5,075 bases of DNA from Rubrobacter sp. (GCA_016781725.1 JADDPU010000396.1:1-5075), one strand, 5' to 3'; counted from the first letter of the stretch, positions 1-5,075 are shown. Notes: generated from the letters alone by a model not told the origin. Made by a program: numbers and translations.

Positions 1-720
1 GCCGGCTACTCCTACCTCCTGCACCGCCACCACGAGGACGAGTACCGCCCCGAAGAGAGCGGCCCGCGCAGCGGAGCGGCCGGCATCCTGATCTGCGGCG
101 AGCACACCGGCACCCACATAGACGCCCTCTGCCACCAGGCCGACGCCCTCACCCTCTGCGGCGGCATCCCGGTCGGGGAGGTGCAGACCTCGCGCGGCTT
201 CACCAGGCACGGCGTCGAGGAGATACCTGCGATCGTGGCCCCGGGCGTCCTCCTCGACGTGGCCGCCAAGGACGGCGTCGATTCTCTGGAGCCGGGCCGC
301 GTCGTCACCGCCGCGGACCTCGAAGCCTGCTGCGAGCGGCAGGGCGTTGGCGTCGAGGCCGGGGGCGTGGCGCTCGTGCGGCTCGGCAACGCCCGCTTCT
401 GGGACGACGAGGAACGCTACCTGGCCGGGCCGGGGATGGACGGGACCGCAGCGCGCTGGCTCGCCGAGCGAGGCGTGCTCGCCGTCGGGGCGGACAACAT
501 GGCGTGGGACGCGCCGGGCTTGAAGGACCCCGAGCTGGGGTGCCTGTTGGCGGGCCACTTGATCCTGCTGGTGCGCCACGGCATCTACATCGTCGAGAAC
601 CTCGTCCTCGACGACCTCGCCGCCTCGGGCCACCACCGCTTCGAGTTCGTCTGCACCCCGCTCAAGCTGGTCGGCGCCACAGGCTCTCCCGTGAGGCCCT
701 TGGCGCTCGTCTCCGGATAG
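1..720 (+). CDS. Cyclase family protein (kynurenine formamidase/isatin hydrolase-like metal-dependent hydrolase), 5'-truncated
   Basis: Reading frame 1 is open from the first base to a TAG at 718-720, giving 239 residues with the N-terminus cut off by the window edge. Residues 35-45 show the family signature H-x-G-T-H-x-D-x3-H (H35, H39, D41, H45), the metal-binding motif of the putative cyclase superfamily (PF04199: kynurenine formamidase KynB, isatin hydrolase). The usual Pro before the last His is replaced (A-L-C-H instead of x-P-x-H). Further family-typical segments are GADNMAWD (163-170), HGIYIVENL (193-201) and the C-terminal CTPLKLVGATGSPVRPLAL. Members are generally about 280-330 residues, so roughly 40-80 are missing. 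The family hydrolyses amide or lactam-type bonds using Mn or Zn in the cytoplasm; the substrate here cannot be named. The gene converges on the Nudix gene with a 30-base gap (721-750) that has no convincing terminator. Family call is firm, exact function open. Confidence 0.9.
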   Translation, partial: AGYSYLLHRHHEDEYRPEESGPRSGAAGILICGEHTGTHIDALCHQADALTLCGGIPVGEVQTSRGFTRHGVEEIPAIVAPGVLLDVAAKDGVDSLEPGRVVTAADLEACCERQGVGVEAGGVALVRLGNARFWDDEERYLAGPGMDGTAARWLAERGVLAVGADNMAWDAPGLKDPELGCLLAGHLILLVRHGIYIVENLVLDDLAASGHHRFEFVCTPLKLVGATGSPVRPLALVSG

Positions 721-750
721 TCCGTCGGCGTTGGCGCCTGGTGCGGTTCT

Positions 751-1170
751 CTAGCGAGACGGGTCGGTTAACAGGCAACCCGCAAGAACGCGCCGTATGC
801 CGACGGGTTGCAGGTTCATGGTTTGCAGGCGTACAGCCTCGACCCACTCCAGGTCGTAGAGGTTATCCGGCGACCGACGCTCTCGCTCCGGGCCGGTGAT
901 CCCCAGCTCCCCACGATAGCTGGCCGCAAGAAAGTAGTGCTCCAGGCGCCCGTCGTTGTCACAAGTGCAGAGTCTCTCGCCGAGCTTCACCGTCAAGCCC
1001 GTCTCTTCCTTTGCCTCCCGGACAGCGGCATCGTTGGCCGTTTCGCCGGGCTCCACACCTCCGCCGGGCACCACGTAATAGTCTCTGTCTGCTCTCTTGC
1101 GATGCATGAGCAGGATGCGTCCATCGTTCACTATGATGACGGCGGCACGCTCTTTTATCCGCTCTCCCAT
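751..1170 (-). CDS. Nudix hydrolase (MutT-like)
   Basis: This 139-residue protein has a complete Nudix box from G37 to L59: G37-x5-E43-x7-R51-E52-A53-K54-E55-E56-T57-G58-L59, matching GX5EX7REUXEEXGU. It is preceded by the usual YYVVPGG entry to the loop. The family hydrolyses nucleoside diphosphates linked to another moiety, with Mg held by the glutamates of the box. The upstream motif of CoA pyrophosphohydrolases is not seen, so a CoA-related role is not supported despite the CoA-transferase next door; the substrate is unknown. The ATG at 1168-1170 is chosen because the preceding AAGGGGG (1175-1181) is a plausible ribosome binding site and the length fits a single Nudix domain. The frame is open further upstream, but only as a shadow of the CoA-transferase gene. 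It overlaps that gene by 16 bases, suggesting translational coupling. Codon use differs from its neighbours: none of 17 arginines is AGG, and about 39 of 139 codons end in A or T. Confidence 0.93.
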   Translation of the reverse strand: MGERIKERAAVIIVNDGRILLMHRKRADRDYYVVPGGGVEPGETANDAAVREAKEETGLTVKLGERLCTCDNDGRLEHYFLAASYRGELGITGPERERRSPDNLYDLEWVEAVRLQTMNLQPVGIRRVLAGCLLTDPSR

Positions 1171-2291
1171 TCCGCCCCCTTCGTGTGCTGGCCGAGGGTC
1201 GGGGGAGGGCGTCGGATCGGCAACCGTGCGCCGTCCACGAGCAGCGGCGAGGCGAGCAACTCGATCGTCCCTGCGGAGGGGTGATCCAACGCCTGCAGCA
1301 TGCCGGAGCCGAGGACGTGCTCGTCTCTGAAGACGTCGGCGAGCGTGTTGACCGGGCCGCAAGGGACGCCGGCGCCCCGGATCTCCCCGGTCCACTCGTC
1401 CGCCGTCCGCTTGCCGAACTCTTTTTGCAACTCGGCGACGAGCTCTTCGCGGTTGGCGACGCGGTCGGGGTTGGTGGCGTAGCGCTCGTCCCCGGCGAGC
1501 TCGGGACGCCCGATAGCGCGGCACAAATTGGCGAACTGGGTGTCGTTGCCGACGGCGACGACAAGCGGTTTATCCGAGGCTTCGAAGGTCTGGTAGGGGA
1601 CGATGGAGGGGTGGGCGTTGCCGATGAGGCCGGTGTCTACGCCACCTACGAGGAACTCCTGTCCGCGGTTGGCTAGCCAGCCGAGCGTGGACTCGAAGAG
1701 CGGCACCTCCAGGCGTGCGCCCTCGCCCGTCACCGAGCGTCGGTGGAGGGCCGCGAGGACGGCGTTCGAGGCGTACAGGCCGCAGACGATGTCGGAGATC
1801 GCGACGCCGACCTTCGTCGGCCCGCCGTCCGGCTGGCCGGTTATGGCCATGATGCCGCCCCTCGCCTGCACGAGGAAGTCGTAGCCTGGACGATCCTGGT
1901 CGGGGCCAGGCCCGAAGCCGGTGATAGAGCAGTAGATCAAGCCGGGGTTCGCCTCCCGCAAAGCCTCGTGGCCGAGGCCTAGCTTCTCGAGGGCGCCGCG
2001 CCTCCAGTTCTCGATCAGGACGTCAGCCCCGGCCGCCAGGCTCTTAACCCGCTCCAGGTCCCCCGAATCTTTCAGGTCCAGGCCCACCGAGCGCTTGTTG
2101 CGGTTAACGGAGAGGAAGTAGGCCGACTCGCCGCCCGCGAACGGGGGACCCCAGTGGCGGGTGTCGTCCCCGCGCTCGGGGTGCTCGACCTTGAGAACGT
2201 CCGCGCCGAGGTCGGCGAGCACCATCGTCGCGTAAGGCCCGGCGAGGACCCGCGAGAGGTCCAGGACCCTCACCCCCTCGAGCGGCAGCAC
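1155..2291 (-). CDS. CaiB/BaiF family (class III) CoA-transferase, succinyl-CoA:glutarate CoA-transferase-like
   Basis: The 378-residue product opens with the family hallmark LEGVRVLDLSRVLAGPYAT, followed by DLGADVLKVE and GDDTRHWGPPF (41-51), SVNRNKRS (61-68) and YCSITGFG (120-127). D167 in the AISD segment is the expected catalytic aspartate that forms the acyl-enzyme anhydride in formyl-CoA transferase and relatives. By memory comparison, the closest characterised relative is human SUGCT: both share DDTR-x-WGPPF, SVNRNK and SIVPYQ-x-F (229-235). SUGCT moves CoA from succinyl-CoA to glutarate, which fits a glutaryl-CoA dehydrogenase gene on the other strand. Start is GTG at 2289-2291 with GAGGA (2301-2305) nine bases upstream, inside the end of the cupin gene; the gap to that gene is 4 bases. 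The protein stops eight residues after the conserved PPPTLGQHT (363-370), where relatives usually continue for about 20 or more residues, so the tail looks shortened. Family is certain; substrate is inferred. Confidence 0.95.
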   Translation of the reverse strand: MLPLEGVRVLDLSRVLAGPYATMVLADLGADVLKVEHPERGDDTRHWGPPFAGGESAYFLSVNRNKRSVGLDLKDSGDLERVKSLAAGADVLIENWRRGALEKLGLGHEALREANPGLIYCSITGFGPGPDQDRPGYDFLVQARGGIMAITGQPDGGPTKVGVAISDIVCGLYASNAVLAALHRRSVTGEGARLEVPLFESTLGWLANRGQEFLVGGVDTGLIGNAHPSIVPYQTFEASDKPLVVAVGNDTQFANLCRAIGRPELAGDERYATNPDRVANREELVAELQKEFGKRTADEWTGEIRGAGVPCGPVNTLADVFRDEHVLGSGMLQALDHPSAGTIELLASPLLVDGARLPIRRPPPTLGQHTKGAEWESG

Positions 2292-2295
2292 GGCC

Positions 2296-2631
2296 CTACG
2301 TCCTCGGGTCGTCTATGAGGAAGAGGCGCGTCGGGCCGGGGGCCAGGTTGCGGCCCCTATGCGCCCCGCCACCGAGGGGGGCCGGGGGAAGCAGGAAAGC
2401 CTCGCCCTCCTTCGCGCTCAGCGGGAGGCTCCCGTCGTCGAACTCGTACTCGATCTCCCCGCGGAGCACGTAGCCGCGGTGCCCCTCCTCGCACCACTCC
2501 TCGCGACCGACACCTTCTGCGTACTCGACGGTAGCCCAGCGGGCGCCCCCGACGTCGCTCTCCCTGGCGCGGATGCCAGGGGCGTCGTCGGTCCAGGGAA
2601 GCTCGTCGAAGGGGATCCTGCGCGGGTCCAT
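2296..2631 (-). CDS. Small single-domain cupin protein
   Basis: The 111-residue protein has one predicted cupin beta-barrel covering about residues 30-107. Motif 1 is recognisable as E45-W-C47-E-E-G-H51-R-G-Y-V-L-R-G58. Motif 2 is G76-x5-P82 followed, after a Gly/Pro-rich stretch, by H91-x3-N95. The canonical HxH-x3-E of motif 1 is replaced by E45-x-C47-x3-H51, so metal binding, if any, would be non-standard. No catalytic role can be assigned; cupins of this size are often small-molecule binding or isomerase-type proteins in the cytoplasm. It is the first gene of a minus-strand operon, 4 bases ahead of the CoA-transferase. The ATG at 2629-2631 has no good Shine-Dalgarno sequence, but a TANNNT box ends six bases before it, as expected for a leaderless message. 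Confidence 0.85.
   Translation of the reverse strand: MDPRRIPFDELPWTDDAPGIRARESDVGGARWATVEYAEGVGREEWCEEGHRGYVLRGEIEYEFDDGSLPLSAKEGEAFLLPPAPLGGGAHRGRNLAPGPTRLFLIDDPRT
2301..2305 (-). promoter_or_regulatory. Ribosome binding site for the CoA-transferase GTG start
   Basis: The minus strand reads GAGGA nine bases before the GTG codon. It lies within the last codons of the cupin gene and decides in favour of this GTG start, since the N-terminal LEGVRVLDLSR motif begins directly after it. Its position supports co-translation of the cupin and CoA-transferase genes. Confidence 0.7.
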
Positions 2632-2637
2632 GCCGCC

Positions 2638-2667
2638 AGTCTACCCGCGCCCGAGGCTCAGGGCCAA
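2638..2667 (-). promoter_or_regulatory. Candidate leaderless promoter of the cupin-CoA-transferase-Nudix operon
   Basis: On the minus strand TTGGCC (2662-2667) and TAGACT (2638-2643) are separated by 18 bases. They match the -35 and -10 consensus at four of six and three of six positions respectively, including the key TAxxxT. The -10 box ends six bases before the ATG, which would place the transcription start at or next to the A of the start codon. The lack of a clear ribosome binding site fits this. It is a pattern match only. Confidence 0.4.
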
Positions 2668-2688
2668 CCTCTGGAGAGTAAGAGGGTT
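2666..2688. promoter_or_regulatory. Imperfect inverted repeat between divergent promoters, possible operator
   Basis: CCTCT (2668-2672) is mirrored by AGAGG (2681-2685) with eight bases between. The symmetry extends to AACCTCT / AGAGGGTT if one extra G is allowed. A smaller nested repeat, CTCT-GG-AGAG, occupies 2669-2678. The element abuts the candidate -35 box of the minus-strand operon and lies upstream of the candidate -10 of the dehydrogenase gene, a suitable site for one regulator to control both. No regulator gene is in the window and the repeat is short, so it may be chance. Confidence 0.25.
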
Positions 2689-2710
2689 CGTAATCGCTGC
2701 TCGGGCCATG

Positions 2711-2719
2711 TGAGATAAT
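2711..2719 (+). promoter_or_regulatory. Candidate extended -10 promoter element for the acyl-CoA dehydrogenase gene
   Basis: TGA followed by GATAAT (2714-2719) matches an extended -10 box (TGn plus TATAAT with one mismatch) and stands out in this GC-rich sequence. There is no convincing -35 hexamer at the normal spacing, which extended -10 promoters can tolerate. Transcription would begin near 2726, giving a leader of roughly 34 bases containing the ribosome binding site. Confidence 0.45.
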
Positions 2720-2748
2720 CCGGCGGCCAGGAGGCGAGAAGGCTACCC

Positions 2749-2755
2749 GAGGTGA
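2749..2755 (+). promoter_or_regulatory. Ribosome binding site of the acyl-CoA dehydrogenase gene
   Basis: GAGGTGA lies just before the ATG at 2760, with GAGG seven bases away. A second purine-rich block, AGGAGG (2729-2734), lies further upstream but is too far away to serve this start directly. Confidence 0.75.
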
Positions 2756-2759
2756 GACG

Positions 2760-3968
2760 ATGGCTACGACCGCGAAGCAGACGGCAACTACTTCGACCCG
2801 TCCCCGGACGGACGATTTTCTGGGCCTGGACGCCCACCTCTCCGAGGTGGAGATCGGCGTCAGGGAGGGGGTCCGCTCTTTCGTCCGGGAGAGGATAAAG
2901 CCGAACATCAAGGGGTGGTACGACGAGGCAGTCTTCCCGAGGGAGATCGTACCCGAGTTCGCGGAGTTGGGTCTGCTCGGGATGCACCTCCACGGCTACG
3001 GGTGCGCCGGAAAGAGCGCGGTCGAGTACGGTCTCGCTTGCATGGAGCTCGAGGCCGGGGACTCCGGCCTGCGCACCTTCGTCAGCGTGCAGGGCTCGCT
3101 CTCGATGTCCGCCATCCACAAGTTCGGCTCCGAGGAGCAAAAACAGGAGTGGCTGCCGAGGATGGCAAAGGGGGAGGCTATAGGCTGCTTCGGCCTGACC
3201 GAGCCGACCGCGGGCTCTGACCCCGCGAGCATGAAGACTTTTGCCAGGCAGAGCCAGGATGGGTGGGTCTTGAACGGCGAGAAGCGCTGGATCGGGCTGG
3301 CTACCATCGCCGACGTCGCCGTCGTCTGGGCGCGCACGGACGAGGAGGGAAACCCGGTCCGCGGCTTCCTCGTCCCGACCGACACCCCCGGCTTCTCCGC
3401 AAGGGACATAACCCCCAAGCTCTCGATGCGCGCCTCGATCCAGTGCGACGTCTCCCTCAAAGACGTACACCTCCCCAGGAGCGCCATGCTACCCGGGGCC
3501 CGTGGGCTCGGTGGGCCCTTCTCCTGCCTCAACGAGGCGAGGTACGGCATCATCTGGGGCGCGATGGGGGCCGCGCGGGACTGCTACGAGTCGGCCCTGG
3601 CCTACGCGAAGGAGCGCGAGCAGTTCGGCGAGCCGATAGGCTCGTTCCAGCTCGTGCAGCAGAAGCTCGTGAACATGCTAGTGGAGGTCGGCAAAGGCAC
3701 GCTGCTGGCGCTGCACCTCGGCAGGATGAAGGACGCTGGAACCCTGCGCAACGAGCACCTGAGCTTCGGCAAGCTCAACAACGTCAGGGAGGCCATAGAG
3801 GTCGCCAGGGAGGCGCGCACCGTCTTCGGCGGCAACGGCGTCACCCTCGACTACCCTCCCATGCGCCACATGAGCAACCTGGAGAGCGTGAGGACCTACG
3901 AGGGCACGGACGAGGTCCACACCCTCATCCTCGGCAACGCCATCACCGGCATGCCGGCCTTCCGCTAG
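2760..3968 (+). CDS. gcdH: Glutaryl-CoA dehydrogenase-like acyl-CoA dehydrogenase
   Basis: The 402-residue protein has the full acyl-CoA dehydrogenase fold: helical N-domain (about 25-140), beta domain with the signature GLTEP-x-AGSD (145-154), and C-terminal helical domain. It looks like glutaryl-CoA dehydrogenase rather than a general family member: GYGCAG (79-84), GCFGLTEP (142-149), LPGA-x2-LGGPF (244-254) and ARYGI-x-WG (260-267) all match the human enzyme as I recall it. At a constant offset of 11 from mature human numbering, the substrate-carboxylate residues E87 and R94 correspond to E98 and R105, and Y369 with catalytic base E370 to Y380 and E381. The expected reaction is FAD-dependent oxidation and decarboxylation of glutaryl-CoA to crotonyl-CoA and CO2, passing electrons to ETF. 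The first 20 residues are Thr-rich and not conserved. The SD at 2749-2755 supports the ATG. It is divergent from a glutarate CoA-transferase-like gene. Twelve of its 28 arginines are AGG, typical of this genome. Confidence 0.88.
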   Translation: MATTAKQTATTSTRPRTDDFLGLDAHLSEVEIGVREGVRSFVRERIKPNIKGWYDEAVFPREIVPEFAELGLLGMHLHGYGCAGKSAVEYGLACMELEAGDSGLRTFVSVQGSLSMSAIHKFGSEEQKQEWLPRMAKGEAIGCFGLTEPTAGSDPASMKTFARQSQDGWVLNGEKRWIGLATIADVAVVWARTDEEGNPVRGFLVPTDTPGFSARDITPKLSMRASIQCDVSLKDVHLPRSAMLPGARGLGGPFSCLNEARYGIIWGAMGAARDCYESALAYAKEREQFGEPIGSFQLVQQKLVNMLVEVGKGTLLALHLGRMKDAGTLRNEHLSFGKLNNVREAIEVAREARTVFGGNGVTLDYPPMRHMSNLESVRTYEGTDEVHTLILGNAITGMPAFR

Positions 3969-3973
3969 CACGG

Positions 3974-3998
3974 GCCTCCTACCTATGCGACGGGAGGC
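3974..3998 (+). promoter_or_regulatory. Small hairpin that could mask the ribosome binding site of the downstream gene
   Basis: GCCTCC (3974-3979) pairs perfectly with GGAGGC (3993-3998) across a 13-base loop. The 3' arm includes GGAGG (3993-3997), the only strong Shine-Dalgarno-like sequence before the ATG at 4011, though at a long spacing of 13 bases. The stem starts five bases after the stop codon of the dehydrogenase gene, so a terminating ribosome could open it. There is no T-tract after it, so it is not a typical intrinsic terminator. Confidence 0.35.
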
Positions 3999-4010
3999 GA
4001 GATAACGCGG

Positions 4011-5045
4011 ATGAAGGCCATACTAGTGGAGGAGTTCGGCGGGCCCGAGGTGCTCCGACACACCGACGTCGAGCGCCCCTCGCCGGGCGAGGGGGAGGTA
4101 CTCATAGAGGTCCACTCCGCGGGTATCAACTACGCCGACACCATGCGTCGCCGCAACCGGTACCTCACCCGCCAGCCGTTGCCCTTCACCCCAGGTTCGG
4201 AGGTCGCCGGCGTCGTGGCGGAGGTTGGGGGAGGCGTCGAGGGCGTATCGGAGGGCGACCGGGTGGTCACCCTGATCCGGACGGGCGGCTACGCTGACTA
4301 CGCCGTCGCCCCGGCGGGGGGCCTGATCCCGCTCCCAGACGGCCTCGAGTTCGACGAGGCAGCCGCCGTGCCCCTGCAGGGCCTGACCGCCTACCACATC
4401 CTCAAGACCTCGGGCGCCATGAGAGAGGGAGAGAGCGTCCTCGTCCACGCCGCGGCCGGCGGCGTCGGCACGCTCGCCGTCCAGGTGGCGAAGCTCCTCG
4501 GCGCTGGCACGGTTATCGCCACCGCCAGCAGCCGGGAGAAGCTCGACCTCGCCCTCTCTTTAGGCGCCGATGTCACCATCGACTACACCGAAGACGACTG
4601 GCCGGAGAGGGTTCGCGAGGCCACCGGCGGCGAGGGCGCCGACGTTATCCTCGAGATGGTCGGCGGCGACTTCCCGGAGAAGAACCTGACGTGTCTATCC
4701 TTCTTCGGCCGGATGGTCGTCTACGGGGCTGCGAGCGGGGAGCGGGGGAGCATCGACCCGGAGACGTTGATGAACAAGTGCCAATCGGTGGTCGGGTTCT
4801 GGCTCGTGCCGATCACGAGCCGCCCCGACCTCTTCGTGCCGAGCCTGCGGGAGGTGCTCGGTTGGGTCTCCTCCGGCGACCTGCGCCTGACCATCGGCGC
4901 CACCTACCCCCTCGAACGGGCAGCCGAAGCCCACGCCGACCTCGAAGGCCGCCGGACGACTGGCAAGCTACTGCTGAAACCCCGAGGCTTCAGGCATCAG
5001 GTTATCGCCCGGCAAAACGCCCGAGCGGCTGTCGAAAACACGTAG
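4011..5045 (+). CDS. Zinc-independent MDR oxidoreductase, NADPH:quinone oxidoreductase (zeta-crystallin) family
   Basis: The 344-residue protein begins with the family-typical MKAILVEEFGGPEVL. It has a GroES-like domain (about 27-110, with AGINYADTMRR at 37-47 and G-SEVAGVV at 62-69) and a Rossmann domain whose dinucleotide loop is HAAAGGVGT (146-154). K177 and Y192 fall where quinone oxidoreductases often contact the NADPH 2'-phosphate, so NADPH is the likely cofactor. The zinc ligands of alcohol dehydrogenases are absent, consistent with the QOR branch. These enzymes reduce quinones, enones or related alkenes in the cytoplasm; the natural substrate is not evident. The usual family end (GKLLLKP, 318-324) is followed by about 20 extra basic residues to the TAG at 5043-5045. 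It lies 42 bases after the dehydrogenase gene on the same strand and is probably co-transcribed, with a possible SD-masking hairpin in the gap. Confidence 0.92.
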   Translation: MKAILVEEFGGPEVLRHTDVERPSPGEGEVLIEVHSAGINYADTMRRRNRYLTRQPLPFTPGSEVAGVVAEVGGGVEGVSEGDRVVTLIRTGGYADYAVAPAGGLIPLPDGLEFDEAAAVPLQGLTAYHILKTSGAMREGESVLVHAAAGGVGTLAVQVAKLLGAGTVIATASSREKLDLALSLGADVTIDYTEDDWPERVREATGGEGADVILEMVGGDFPEKNLTCLSFFGRMVVYGAASGERGSIDPETLMNKCQSVVGFWLVPITSRPDLFVPSLREVLGWVSSGDLRLTIGATYPLERAAEAHADLEGRRTTGKLLLKPRGFRHQVIARQNARAAVENT

Positions 5046-5075
5046 TCGCGCTTGCAAGAGACTGCCGGAAACGAG

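Noticed and set aside
721..750. Possible bidirectional terminator between the convergent cyclase and Nudix genes
   Set aside because: Only a 4-bp GGCG/CGCC stem is visible and there is no T-tract in either direction.
760..782. Inverted repeat CGGGT / ACCCG at the end of the Nudix gene
   Set aside because: It is a 5-bp stem with a 13-base loop inside coding sequence and is not followed by a T-run on the minus strand, so it is not called a terminator.
504..899. Plus-strand open frame across the cyclase end and the convergent junction
   Set aside because: It is Arg/Pro-rich with no domain and overlaps two genes with clear motifs in other frames.
751..1524. Longer minus-strand frame extending the Nudix protein to 257 residues
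   Set aside because: The extra N-terminal part lies wholly within the CoA-transferase gene, is Arg-rich low-complexity sequence typical of a GC-rich shadow frame, and the ATG at 1168-1170 has its own ribosome binding site.
1185..1676. Plus-strand open frame opposite the CoA-transferase gene
   Set aside because: The opposite strand holds conserved CoA-transferase sequence throughout this stretch, so this is an antisense shadow.
2729..2734. AGGAGG as ribosome binding site for a small leader ORF before the dehydrogenase gene
   Set aside because: No ATG, GTG or TTG with a meaningful open frame follows at proper spacing before the dehydrogenase start.
2658..3470. Minus-strand 270-residue open frame opposite the acyl-CoA dehydrogenase gene
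   Set aside because: It is antisense to a gene with unambiguous family motifs and its translation shows no recognisable domain; long antisense frames are expected at this GC content.
3263..4297. Plus-strand 344-residue open frame spanning the dehydrogenase and oxidoreductase genes
   Set aside because: It is an out-of-frame shadow, Arg/Gly/His-rich, covering the ends of two well supported genes.

Overview
The window is GC-rich DNA that is almost completely filled by genes. Codon choice is strongly biased to G/C at third positions, but AGG is heavily used for arginine and ATA is tolerated for isoleucine. Together with the gene content (CaiB/BaiF CoA-transferase, acyl-CoA dehydrogenase, cyclase-family hydrolase, zeta-crystallin-type oxidoreductase) this suggests a high-GC actinobacterium, with Rubrobacter or a relative as my best guess. 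That taxonomic call is an inference from style, not proof.

Layout: (1) 1-720, plus strand: the 3' part of a cyclase-family metal-dependent hydrolase whose start lies outside the window. (2) 751-2631, minus strand: a tight three-gene operon read right to left, namely a small cupin, a class III CoA-transferase and a Nudix hydrolase. The cupin and CoA-transferase genes are 4 bases apart, and the CoA-transferase and Nudix genes overlap by 16 bases. (3) 2632-2759: a 128-base divergent control region with a candidate promoter for each direction and an inverted repeat between them. (4) 2760-5045, plus strand: a glutaryl-CoA dehydrogenase-like acyl-CoA dehydrogenase, then 42 bases later a quinone oxidoreductase-like MDR protein. 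Nothing recognisable is seen in the last 30 bases. No RNA genes, mobile elements or CRISPR arrays were found.

Functional reading: the CoA-transferase resembles the succinyl-CoA:glutarate CoA-transferase (SUGCT) group. The divergent dehydrogenase carries the residues that mark glutaryl-CoA dehydrogenase. Together they would activate glutarate to glutaryl-CoA and oxidatively decarboxylate it to crotonyl-CoA, the lower part of lysine/tryptophan/glutarate catabolism. The cupin, Nudix protein and MDR oxidoreductase have no assigned role in that route; they are probably accessory or co-transcribed.

The region is mostly ordinary metabolism and I see no clear new system. The points worth a second look are: the Nudix gene has distinctly different codon use and overlaps the end of a CoA-transferase that appears to lack its usual C-terminal tail; the cupin looks leaderless and has non-standard metal ligands; and a hairpin could mask the ribosome binding site of the oxidoreductase gene.
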